A stretch of 15,281 nucleotides of DNA from NCBI GenBank assembly GCA_934162665.1, contig CAKPJN010000014.1:1-15281 (forward strand). Direction: 5' to 3'. Both the position numbers and the translations under genes were made by a program. Shown piece after piece: positions 1 to 7,600 of the stretch. The DNA is from an uncultured Bacilli bacterium. Its GTDB lineage: Bacteria > Bacillota_I > Bacilli_A > RF39 > UBA660. Under the pieces are notes generated by a model. That model ran no database searches, was not told the DNA's origin, and saw only the letters and a program-made list of their open reading frames with translations. The first letter of the stretch is position 1, and each line of letters begins with the position of its first letter.

Positions 1-79
1 ATGAAATTTCACAAGGCGTATTTTTTTATTCATTTTTAGTTGTATGTGGTTATGTTACATAGCTAAATATCCATAATTT

Positions 80-112
80 TTGATTTTTGAAAATTCACAA
101 ATCAAAAATCAA
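80..112 (+). promoter_or_regulatory. Perfect 11-bp inverted repeat touching the Shine-Dalgarno of the 60-aa gene
   Basis: TTGATTTTTGA at 80-90 is the exact reverse complement of TCAAAAATCAA at 102-112, with an 11-nt loop. The downstream arm runs into the AAGGAG at 111-116. The hairpin could mask the ribosome site in RNA, or the repeat could be a DNA operator. The sequence does not distinguish the two. Confidence 0.5.
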
Positions 113-123
113 GGAGAATATAG

Positions 124-306
124 ATGAAAAGGATATGTGAAATATATGATATTTCTAAAGATTATGAAATGCCGATAGGTACTGTTTTAATAATTGTCAG
201 CGATATTGAAAAAGAAAAATTAAAAAACGGCGCAAAAGCGTGGGAAGAAATTGAACAAGCCTACTATGAAATGATTGCAAAAGATTATAATATAGTAGTT
301 TATTAA
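124..306 (+). CDS. Unknown 60-aa acidic protein
   Basis: A short gene with a convincing start: AAGGAG at 111-116 lies 7 nt before the ATG. A terminator follows shortly after the stop. The protein is charged (many Lys and Glu) with no signal peptide, membrane segment or cysteines. Its middle (residues about 28-50, around KEKLKNGAKAWEEIEQAYY) is probably helical, and the N-terminal 27 residues look like a beta-rich segment. I do not recognise the family. It stands alone between the window edge and repeat A, so the neighbourhood gives no functional hint. The inverted repeat over its ribosome site suggests its expression is controlled. It is probably a real gene because it has an SD, compact ORF and terminator together, but its role is unknown. 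Confidence 0.7.
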   Translation: MKRICEIYDISKDYEMPIGTVLIIVSDIEKEKLKNGAKAWEEIEQAYYEMIAKDYNIVVY

Positions 307-311
307 TTAAG

Positions 312-344
312 AAAGAGTGAGCGTTTATATTGCTCGCTCTTTTT
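312..344 (+). terminator. Rho-independent terminator after the 60-aa gene
   Basis: AGAGTGAGC (314-322) pairs with GCTCGCTCT (332-340), with one G-U pair, and is followed by a T run. It lies 8 nt past the stop codon of the 60-aa gene and closes a single-gene transcript. Confidence 0.8.
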
Positions 345-597
345 AAATACAGTTTTTTAAAATATTAATAAAAAGCAAGCGCAAAAATAAAAAATACAGT
401 GAAATAAAAAGAGGTTTTATGATTCAAACCCTCAAATTTTTTGCTCATTTCAATTCGTGTTACGATTTTGATTTGAGCGATGTCTCTCAAAAGTCTCAGT
501 CATAAATGCCCTAAATAGCACCAAAACGAATTTGGGATTTTGAAATTTGCTGTCTCTTAGAATCTCTCAAAAACTCTCACGATATTTTGAAGCAAAG

Positions 598-671
598 AAA
601 AAGTGCCCGAACACCGCCGTAAAAAGCAGTATTCGGGCATAAAAAAGCCTCGGAACACAAATGTTCAGAGG
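598..671 (-). terminator. Tandem minus-strand terminator hairpins in repeat A
   Basis: Two hairpins read on the minus strand. CCTCTGAACA/TGTTCCGAGG (671-648) is followed by a T run (646-641). A 14-bp stem (639-626 with 617-604) is followed by another T run (602-598). The pairing is better on the minus strand than on the plus strand. The equivalent pair occurs in copy C at 14369-14442. They would stop minus-strand transcripts arriving from the tRNA-fragment side. Confidence 0.65.
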
Positions 672-812
672 TGTTGGCAGATTATATCAACCTGTCAAGT
701 CACGGTAGTATTTGCTTCGCAAATCTCCACCTTAAAGACTTGACAGAACGATGTTACGGGTTTAATTGTATTATAAACCCGTAATAACGATTCTTCGAAT
801 CCTTAATTTCTT

Positions 813-856
813 TGGCAGAGGTATAAGGATTCGAACCTTAAATGACGGAGTCAGAG
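813..856 (-). pseudogene. 3' half of tRNA-Gln (CUG), copy A
   Basis: On the minus strand this reads anticodon loop CTCTGAC (CTG anticodon), 3' anticodon arm TCCGT, variable loop, the T arm (stems TAAGG and CCTTA around loop TTCGAAT), acceptor 3' strand, discriminator G and encoded CCA. The 5' half (D arm, 5' acceptor strand AGAGGTA) is absent; the sequence before the anticodon loop does not pair with TCCGT. It is therefore not a functional tRNA. It looks like the tRNA 3' end commonly duplicated or captured at integration sites. The Gln assignment rests on the anticodon-arm sequence typical of bacterial tRNA-Gln and is fairly firm. Confidence 0.7.
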
Positions 857-1062
857 CCTCGCAATCTTTTTTCAAAACCGCCTATTTAAGCCATTTTTAA
901 GACTTTGCGTCTCTCAAAAATCTCTCAGAATTTTATTTTTGCTAAAAACCGCAAATTCGTATGAGGAATTGCGAACCTTACACTGAGGTGTTGAAAAGTG
1001 CTTATAAATTTCCTGTTGCTAATCTTCACGATAACAAAATAAAAACTTTACAGTTAATTATA

Positions 1063-1980
1063 TTATAAATCAATTATATCTTTCCAATTTTGCGGAAATC
1101 CCATAAGCTTTAAAATTTGGCTTTTTTGTATTTGATTTGTTTCTCTTGATAATTTTTGCAATATAAAATCGATATCTTCAACAAGAGAAGAAAATTCATA
1201 TTCATTAAGTAAATATTTTAGAAATATTATCACATCAAACAAATTAGAGGCGGAAGGATTATTAGTGTATAAGTTAAAATACTTATGAATCATTGTTGTT
1301 TTTAATCGAGATTGTTGATATTTGAAATCAAATAATCTTTCATTATGTGCGCATACATTTCTGTATCTGGTTAAAATATCTAATATTATTGATAACTGAT
1401 TTTCTTTTATAAGAGGAAATTCCTTTGCGATGTCGCTCTTAATACAATCTTGTTGCAAACTATACATCTTAGACATATTACCGAATGTTAAAGTCTTTAT
1501 CAGCACCCACAACGGAATATTATTATGTTTCTTTTTCTGATGATCAACATAGAAAAATTTCCAAGCATTGTTAATTTGCTTAGTTATAATTTGGATTAAT
1601 TCATTAATGTCTCTTTGATTGTTAGGTGTGTATTTATAATTCATTGCATTTTGGTATTCACTTTGGTTTTCACCAAATTTTTCACTAAAGCTATATGAAA
1701 GCAATGATTTTACATTTAATTCTACAATCAATATGTATTTCATTAAAATATGTCTAAATGCATCATCAAAAATATATAAACTATAAATATCTTTAATTGA
1801 AGTTCCTTTTTTATAGTTTCCGTCTTTGTTTTTAAATGGAGCTTTATAACCATTCACCAAATTAAAATAACTGTATTTTTTGAGCAATTCAATTACTTCC
1901 TGACAATTAGAAATTTCTAATTTTTTGTCATAAAGTTTTTGAACCTGCTGTTCATATGTTAAAAACTTCTTATCTTCCAT
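1063..1980 (-). CDS. Abi_2/AbiF-like HEPN abortive-infection protein
   Basis: A 305-aa cytoplasmic protein of the normal length for the Abi_2 (AbiD/AbiF) family, known as phage-exclusion factors of Gram-positive bacteria. Family hallmarks seen: an N-terminal segment with LTYEQQVQKL; the helix FRHILMKYILIVELNVKSLL (about 75-94); PLWVLIKTLTFGNMSKMY (about 156-173); and RNVCAHNERLF at 207-217. R207-x4-H212 is the HEPN ribonuclease motif, so RNA cleavage causing dormancy or cell death is the expected activity. The start is ATG 1980 with GGGGAG 4 nt upstream. On the same strand a promoter and a structured RNA precede it (2004-2102), the layout described for AbiF systems, where an RNA is thought to restrain the nuclease. 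The gene appears intact. Target and trigger cannot be read from sequence. Confidence 0.9.
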   Translation of the reverse strand: MEDKKFLTYEQQVQKLYDKKLEISNCQEVIELLKKYSYFNLVNGYKAPFKNKDGNYKKGTSIKDIYSLYIFDDAFRHILMKYILIVELNVKSLLSYSFSEKFGENQSEYQNAMNYKYTPNNQRDINELIQIITKQINNAWKFFYVDHQKKKHNNIPLWVLIKTLTFGNMSKMYSLQQDCIKSDIAKEFPLIKENQLSIILDILTRYRNVCAHNERLFDFKYQQSRLKTTMIHKYFNLYTNNPSASNLFDVIIFLKYLLNEYEFSSLVEDIDFILQKLSRETNQIQKSQILKLMGFPQNWKDIIDL

Positions 1981-1990
1981 AATACTCCCC

Positions 1991-2002
1991 TCACATATGT
2001 GA
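1991..2002 (-). promoter_or_regulatory. Palindrome able to fold the abi ribosome site against the RNA terminator arm
   Basis: TCACATATGTGA is a perfect 12-bp palindrome between the CCCCC arm of the upstream RNA's terminator and the GAGGGGAG ribosome site of the Abi gene (minus strand). Folding on it brings CCCC opposite GGGG of the SD, which excludes the CCCCC/GGGGG terminator stem. It could also be a protein operator. Confidence 0.45.
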
Positions 2003-2003
2003 A

Positions 2004-2067
2004 AGGGGGAGTTCCCGCAGAAACTCCCCCTTGTTATGCGCCTCGCAAGCTACATAACACGATCACT
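2004..2067 (-). ncRNA. Three-hairpin small RNA upstream of the Abi gene
   Basis: Minus-strand RNA of about 64 nt predicted from a promoter (-10 at 2079-2074) and a terminal hairpin. Folds seen from 5' to 3': a small hairpin ATCAC/GTGAT at the 5' end; a second stem GTTATG/CATAAC enclosing GCTTGCGAGGC; and a strong terminal stem GGGGGAGTT (2030-2022 region) with AACTCCCCC (2013-2005), followed by TTTC. It lies 24 nt before the HEPN gene and is co-directional. AbiF-type systems are reported to carry such a structured RNA upstream of the nuclease gene, so this is the likely RNA partner or antitoxin. A second RNA of the same design occurs at 12980-13050. Confidence 0.65.
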
Positions 2068-2073
2068 GTGATT

Positions 2074-2102
2074 ATATTACCAAAAATATTGCAAAAATGC
2101 AA
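2074..2102 (-). promoter_or_regulatory. Promoter of the Abi-associated RNA
   Basis: On the minus strand, -35 TTGCAT (2102-2097), a 17-bp spacer ending in TTGG and -10 TAATAT (2079-2074) give a start near 2067. TTGCA-aaaa-TGCAA (2089-2102) forms a palindrome at the -35 box. The layout matches the 13057-13085 promoter. Confidence 0.6.
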
Positions 2103-2130
2103 GAACTTTTTCAGAAAATACGAAAAATAT

Positions 2131-2159
2131 TTGATAATGATAATCTATTATAGTATACG
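2131..2159 (+). promoter_or_regulatory. Possible promoter for the two-component operon
   Basis: TTGATA (2131-2136), a 17-bp spacer and TATACG (2154-2159). It would give a leader of about 245 nt before the LytTR gene, containing the CTTGAAATAA direct repeats and a terminator-like hairpin. The region is very AT-rich, so chance matches are likely. Confidence 0.35.
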
Positions 2160-2361
2160 CAAGATTTGAAAGAAAAGTAATTAAAAACATTGCAAAATTA
2201 TAAAACAACTTATTCAAAAATATATTTTATCAAGGAAATAAAGCTATTATTACATGTGTGCCGATTGTTGACTGCTTTCTAAGTGAATCAGATAAACAGA
2301 CGGGATGCTATTGTTTTTGCAAATTCTTGAAATAATACATACTTGAAATAAAAATTTTACT

Positions 2362-2397
2362 ATCGTATAATCAAACTAGTTGGTTATACGATTTTTT
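2362..2397 (+). terminator. Terminator-like hairpin immediately upstream of the LytTR gene (possible attenuator)
   Basis: ATCGTATAATC (2362-2372) pairs with GGTTATACGAT (2382-2392), with one G-U pair, followed by TTTTTT. The hairpin ends 5 nt before the ribosome site and 17 nt before the start codon. There is no room for a promoter in between, so transcripts of the two-component genes must read through it. No gene upstream needs a plus-strand terminator here. Confidence 0.65.
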
Positions 2398-2413
2398 ATT
2401 TGGCGGTGATAAT

Positions 2414-3121
2414 ATGAAAATTGCAATTTGTGATGATAATTTGAATATAGTTGATGAGGTTAAGAATTTGCTTGACGAGTATGCTTTGAGCAAAAATCTT
2501 TCTCTCGATATTTCGACATTTGATAACGGACAAGCCGTACTTGAAAGTGATGAAAAATTTAATATCGCTATTCTTGATGTAGAAATGCCGGGTTGTAATG
2601 GAATTGAATTAGGTAAAATACTCAGAGAAAAGAATCATCACATAGTTTTAATGTATATAACATCTCATAAAAAATACCTTGATGAAGCGTTAAATCTTAA
2701 TGCTGCAAGATTTTTTGAAAAACCAATTGATTCAAAAAGATTTTATGACGGACTCGATAATGCTCTTAAAAGAATTGATAATACCACAATAAAATTTTTT
2801 CTAAAGGAAAATAATGCGTCTGTCAGAATAAACGCCAGTGATATTATATATATCGAAATTGAGCCTATAGGTCATAGAAAAACAAAGGTTGTTACAGAAG
2901 AAAAGACATATATATCTTCTAACAAAATTGCTTTTTGGGAAGAGCATTTAATAAGTTCACTTTTTGTTAAAACCCATAAAAGTTATATAATAAATATGGA
3001 ATATATAACCAAATATGAAAATGACATTGTTCAATTAGATAATAATTATAATATTCCTGTGTCAAGGAATTTTAAATCCGCAGTACACAAAGCTTTTGTT
3101 AGATATATGACAGGTATGTAA
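2414..3121 (+). CDS. LytTR-family response regulator (AgrA-like)
   Basis: A 235-aa cytoplasmic transcription regulator. Receiver domain at about 1-120: acidic pair D7-D8, phosphoacceptor D55 in AILDVEMPG, T83 and K103 in FEKP, so all the switch residues are present. A LytTR DNA-binding domain follows at about 130-235 (FVKTHKSYIINMEYI ... IPVSRNFK). The ATG has GGCGGTG at 2402-2408 as ribosome site. The kinase gene starts 1 nt after its stop, so the two are one operon. AgrA-type regulators classically control peptide-pheromone circuits, bacteriocins or surface proteins. The most obvious candidates here are the protease/micropeptide genes starting at 4641, but no clear LytTR box could be assigned. 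A terminator-like hairpin precedes the gene. Confidence 0.93.
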   Translation: MKIAICDDNLNIVDEVKNLLDEYALSKNLSLDISTFDNGQAVLESDEKFNIAILDVEMPGCNGIELGKILREKNHHIVLMYITSHKKYLDEALNLNAARFFEKPIDSKRFYDGLDNALKRIDNTTIKFFLKENNASVRINASDIIYIEIEPIGHRKTKVVTEEKTYISSNKIAFWEEHLISSLFVKTHKSYIINMEYITKYENDIVQLDNNYNIPVSRNFKSAVHKAFVRYMTGM

Positions 3122-3122
3122 T

Positions 3123-4412
3123 ATGAAACTGATATTTGATATTTTCCTTTATACATTTGAAATGATTATAGCATTTGTATTCATTTCATATAATTATGAT
3201 AAAAAGCAAAGCAAAACAATTAATACTTTGTTTATAGGATTTTTCATTTTCTTAACAGGTGCTTTGATTTTAAAATTTGTAAATAACGAAATATTAAATC
3301 TCGTTGTGTTTTTTATATTAAATCTGCTGTTTTTTATAATATGCTTTAAAATAAAAACTAAAGAAGCTATAATTTATTCTATTCTTTTGGATGCAGTTAT
3401 GTTTGGTGCAGAAATGATAGCACTCTTTTTTTCATCTTATGTGATGAAATTTCCCACAAATGCGTACAAAACAAACCCGGCAACCTTTTATATATTAACA
3501 ATTATAAGTAAGATAATATATTTTGCAGTTACTCAATTTATTGCTTTTATCATCAATAAACTGAAATTTAAAAGTAATAATTCAACAAGATTTATACCTT
3601 TATTTATATTCCCATTCATTTCCATTGCTATTTCTGTTTTATTTTTAAGAATGTCTTTTGTTAATAATTATGATAACAGGTACAACATCAGCTTTATAAT
3701 TTTAAATATAATAATGATTATTGCTTGTATTTATGTTTTTATTTACTATCAAAGATTAGCTAAAAGTGATGCATATCTAAATGAATTGCAAACAGAAAAT
3801 AAATTGCTTGAAATCAACAATGATTACATAGAAGTCTTAAAGCATCAAAACAATGAAATGCGTATGCTTTTTCATGATACAAAAAATCATTTTTTAACAA
3901 TAGCAAACATAGATAATATTGAAGAAATAGATTCATATATTAAAGGTGTTATAGGTGATATTCAAAAATATGACATTGTTCAATTAACAAATAACAATCT
4001 TCTTGATTTATTACTGAGCAAATACAGTGCATTATGCAATAACAATAATATTAAGCTTAATATTGAAGTCCGAACAGCTAATCTCGATTATGTCCCCGAT
4101 TCCGATCTCTCGATGCTAATTAATAATTTAATGGACAACGCCTTTGAATCAGCTAAACAAAGTCGGGAAAAGATTATAGATTTTTCGCTTATTCGTGTTA
4201 ATAATTTTGACATTTTAAAAGTATCCAACAGTTGCGATACTCCTCCGATTGATAAAGCACACAAATTATTAACAACAAAGAAATCCAAAGCAGAGCATGG
4301 TTTTGGTACAAGAATTATAGAAAAATACGCAAAAAAGAATAATGCTGAATATGAATGGCTTTATGAAAATGACAAAAAGCTATTTATAACAACAATTATT
4401 TTTAAACATTAA
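3123..4412 (+). CDS. AgrC-like GHKL sensor histidine kinase
   Basis: A 429-aa membrane kinase. The first about 210 residues contain about six hydrophobic segments (for example 5-22, 34-49, 56-74, 80-104, 122-142, 158-172 and 188-208) with almost no extracellular domain, as in peptide-sensing AgrC-type kinases. A short coiled region then leads to the phosphoacceptor segment MRMLFHDTKNHFLTI, where the His in FHDTKNH is the expected site. The ATPase has an N box (NNLMDNAFESA) and a G box (HGFGTRII), placing it in the GHKL/HATPase_c_5 group. It starts 1 nt after the LytTR gene and ends just before a strong terminator, so the pair is a closed operon. No AgrB or AgrD gene is present. The ligand is unknown; a product of the nearby micropeptides is my inference. 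Confidence 0.92.
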   Translation: MKLIFDIFLYTFEMIIAFVFISYNYDKKQSKTINTLFIGFFIFLTGALILKFVNNEILNLVVFFILNLLFFIICFKIKTKEAIIYSILLDAVMFGAEMIALFFSSYVMKFPTNAYKTNPATFYILTIISKIIYFAVTQFIAFIINKLKFKSNNSTRFIPLFIFPFISIAISVLFLRMSFVNNYDNRYNISFIILNIIMIIACIYVFIYYQRLAKSDAYLNELQTENKLLEINNDYIEVLKHQNNEMRMLFHDTKNHFLTIANIDNIEEIDSYIKGVIGDIQKYDIVQLTNNNLLDLLLSKYSALCNNNNIKLNIEVRTANLDYVPDSDLSMLINNLMDNAFESAKQSREKIIDFSLIRVNNFDILKVSNSCDTPPIDKAHKLLTTKKSKAEHGFGTRIIEKYAKKNNAEYEWLYENDKKLFITTIIFKH

Positions 4413-4430
4413 AAACATTCAATAAACCTC

Positions 4431-4467
4431 AAAGACCGTAATCTATAAAAATAGGTTGCGGTCTTTT
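4431..4467 (+). terminator. Terminator of the two-component operon
   Basis: A 15-bp stem (4431-4445 with 4452-4466, two G-U pairs) with a 6-nt loop, followed by TTTT. It starts 18 nt after the kinase stop codon and separates the two-component genes from the protease cluster, which must have its own promoter. Confidence 0.85.
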
Positions 4468-4550
4468 GTGCGCTTTTAACAATTTTATTCTTGTCTGTTT
4501 TATGATTGCAAACCAAAAATGACCAAAAACCATACCACTATTGTAATTTC

Positions 4551-4578
4551 TATATATTTTTCTACAAAAAAATATATA
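4551..4578 (+). promoter_or_regulatory. AT-only inverted repeat upstream of subtilase 1
   Basis: TATATATTTTT (4551-4561) pairs perfectly with AAAAATATATA (4568-4578). It lies in the 173-bp gap that must hold the promoter of the protease cluster. A tandem ACCAAAAA pair at about 4512-4530 is nearby. Either could bind a regulator; I could not place a convincing -35/-10 pair. Confidence 0.35.
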
Positions 4579-4640
4579 CTATTACTTACCAATATGACTC
4601 TCAGAATAAATTGAAGAGCAAAAATTTCAAGGGTGATACT

Positions 4641-7600
4641 ATGAAAAAGCAGTTATGTTTAATCCTGTCAATAATACTGAGTATATCTGTATTTGCTCCG
4701 TGTCAAAGCGTAATAGCGGCACAAGTCAACAAACACATTATCGGGTATTTTTCCGACTCGCTAAATGATATAATAGATATATATGATTCAGATGAAGATT
4801 ACATTTCTGATGCTGAAAGTGACCAAAAAATAATTAAAGACAGACTTATAGTATCATCCGGTAATGTTGCAGATGATTACGGTGCTGTCGACAAAGTAAT
4901 CGGTCTTGGATATACAATTCTTCAATACGAAACCGATGAACTTGCAAAAAACGCAAAGGAGCTTATAAATTCAGACGGATTTAACGCTGAATATGATTCG
5001 GTTCTCTCATGTGCTGATGTAAATTCGACACAAGCTACATCGAAAACTTGGGGTAATGACAGAATTGAATCAGTTGAAACCTTAAATGCAATAAAAGCCT
5101 CCGACAGAAAACTGTCGGAGGTAACAGTCGGAATTATTGATACAGGTGTCGATTATACGCATAAAGATTTGAAAAACAGAATTGTTGATACAAATTTGAA
5201 TTTCTCAACAAGCGGCAAAACCAATGACAGTATGGACGATCAGGGACACGGAACTATGGTCGCAGGTATTGTTATGCAAAACACTACCGAAAATGTAAAA
5301 ATAAAGCCATATAAAGTGCTCAACAGCGACGGTAAATGTGCCACTTCACAAATTATTGCCGCCGTTAATCATATACTTTCAGAAAACGACGCTCCCGATG
5401 TTATCAACCTTTCATTAGGCGGCGAATACGATAAGCTTGACCCGTTTGAAAAAACTCTTCGCAGTCTTATAGAAAGCCTTATTGGAAAGGGGTGCACCGT
5501 AGTTGTTGCAGCAGGCAATGAATCAAGCGACGCAGGTAACTACTCCCCTTCAAACATAAATAATGTAATAACGGTTTCGGCATCAACCTCGAAAAATGAA
5601 AAAAGTTATTATTCTAATTTCGGCTCCGTGGTTGACATTGCCGCTCCGGGTGATAACATTTACACAACAAATTTAGGTGGCGGATATACAAACAGTCACA
5701 GCGGGACATCATTTTCAGCACCGTTTGTAACTGCCGCAGCAGCTACGGTTTTGATGCTTGACAACACACTAACATCTAAAGAAGTTGAAGACAAAATTAA
5801 AGATGCTGCTTTTCCGATTGTTTCAAATTCAGGAGCCGAATGGTGCGGTGCGGGAATTTTAAACTATTCTGCAATTTATGAAGAAATGCTTGCACCTGAA
5901 CCAACATTCAGCCAAAAAAGCGGTGCATACAATGAAGTTATCAATCTTACGGCAAATGCAGAAAGCGGATATACAATAAAATACACTACCGATAATACTA
6001 TTCCGACTTTGACTAACGGAGAAGTATTTGATGGCACAATGACTATTGATGACAGCAAATCATTTGTTGCTGTTGCAATAAACGAAACCGGAAAAAGCAA
6101 ATATGTTCCTCTCAATTACTCTGTCATATACAAAGCAGACGAAAGTGATTTTGAAATCACGGCAGCCGGTGCCGTAAGCAGCTATTCGGGTGAAAAGACA
6201 AGTATTATAGTTCCCGATACAATTAACGGAATAACTCCTGTATCAGTTGCAAATAATGCATTTGCAAACAGCGATATAAAAGTAATTCAATTGCCGAAAA
6301 CAGTAAAAACACTTGGTAAAAATGCTTTCAATAAATGTACAAAACTCACCTCAATTACTGCCGAAGGAGTAACAAAAATAGGCACATTTTGTTTTTATTC
6401 TGACACATCATTAACAAATGTTGATATGCCTAATGTTTCGCTTGTAAACACATCGGCCTTTGAAAGCTGTAAAAAGCTTGAAACAGTCAACTTTAATGAA
6501 ACAGTTGAAGAATTATATTCGAGTGCATTTGAGGCAACAGGATTCAAATATGCATATTTTCCAAATGTTTATAACTTTCAAGACACATTTGCGAATACGC
6601 CGCTTATATCTGCCGACTTACCTTTAATATATTGGGCAAGCGGTGCTTTCAGCAATTGCTATGCACTTGAACATTTATACGCACCTGAAATAGAAAAGTT
6701 AGCAAACGGTGCATTTAATAATTGTGTTAAACTTACCGAATTTGTAAAAGAAGGCGAATATGATTTACGAAATATTCAAGAAGTCGAATCAGGTGCATTT
6801 AAAGGTTCATATTTTAAAAACATAGAATTATCTTTACCCGAAAAGCTTGAAGGCAGCACATTTGACAGTTGCCACGCTGAATATATTGATATTCCTAATG
6901 TTAAGAATTTTGGTTCACGTACATTTTATCAATGCAAAGAACTTAAGCATATCAATATGCCTAATTTTGTTGAAAGCTATAACGCTGATTATCAAAACAT
7001 ATTTACCGATTGTTTTTCTTTAGAGGAACTTTATCTTCCTAATGCCGTAAATCTTCCGGCAATTTTCCCTTCAAGTGAAGAAGAAAACAGTAAAACAATG
7101 AGTTTAAAATTCGTTTATGCTCCTAAGGCAGTAACAAGTGAACGAGGTTTTATCCTATGTTGCGGCAATTTGGAATGGGTTTATTTACCCAGTATTGAGT
7201 ATATCGGTGGATTACCTACAGAAGTGGATTTCAAGTTGTACTTGTCAGATAAATTTGAAGAAAATGAACTTTACCCGGCAACACAGGCAACAATTATTGC
7301 TCCCAGCGGTTCTTATGCAGAAACATATGCTAAAGAAAATGACATAAAATTTATTACAAGTGACAAAAGAGAAAGCGATCAAAAAGATGCAATAAATGTT
7401 AATGCTAAAGGGCGATCAATTTGCACCACGGTTGCAGGATTAAGATTTGGTTTTGACTGGAGCGAAATACCCGAAATTGAAAATTTGGCTTCAAATATTG
7501 AATACGGATTTATATACAGTCAAAAAGGAATTAAAGATTTATCTATTGAAGCAGTAAATGGTACAACCGTTAAGAAATCACTTGCTCCAAACAGAGTGGA

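Larger units (their letters stand above)
431..996 (-). repeat. Repeat copy A: structured intergenic repeat with tRNA-Gln 3' fragment
   Basis: This stretch is nearly identical to copy C (14202-14814), with only scattered substitutions and one 47-bp segment missing here. It contains no credible protein gene. Read on the minus strand it holds, in order: the 3' half of a tRNA-Gln (856-813); a hairpin 782-756; a long stem 746-692 with an inner ATTTGC/GCAAAT hairpin; and two hairpins followed by T runs (671-641 and 639-598). The minus-strand assignment is supported by the 639-604 stem, where two pairs are G-U in minus-strand RNA but would be A-C mismatches on the plus strand. It lies just downstream of the minus-strand Abi gene. 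The heptamer TGAGAGA recurs in spaced pairs within it. Confidence 0.85.
2103..2413. other. Intergenic region between the Abi RNA promoter and the LytTR gene
   Basis: No credible gene lies here. A 40-codon open frame around 2215-2337 has no start codon or ribosome site. The region holds a possible plus-strand promoter (2131-2159), a direct repeat CTTGAAATAA at 2326-2335 and 2342-2351 that could be a regulator site, and the hairpin at 2362-2397. Confidence 0.5.

Noticed and set aside
47..69. TTATGTTAC word like the small-RNA promoters
   Set aside because: No matching -35 at the right spacing on either strand and no hairpin series downstream.
966..990. Second tRNA T-arm-like motif (minus strand GGTTCGCAATTCC)
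   Set aside because: The loop carries an extra base and the flanks do not form an acceptor stem; resemblance to the nearby tRNA fragment is probably chance.
431..996. Insertion sequence or CRISPR array
   Set aside because: The repeats have no transposase, no terminal inverted repeats and no spacer-repeat periodicity.
2215..2337. Cys-rich open frame between the Abi RNA promoter and the LytTR gene
   Set aside because: It has no start codon, no ribosome site and no recognisable motif; it may be old debris but cannot be supported.
4506..4640. N-terminal extension of subtilase 1
   Set aside because: No ribosome site, no signal sequence, and it crosses the likely promoter region; ATG 4641 has both an SD and a signal peptide.
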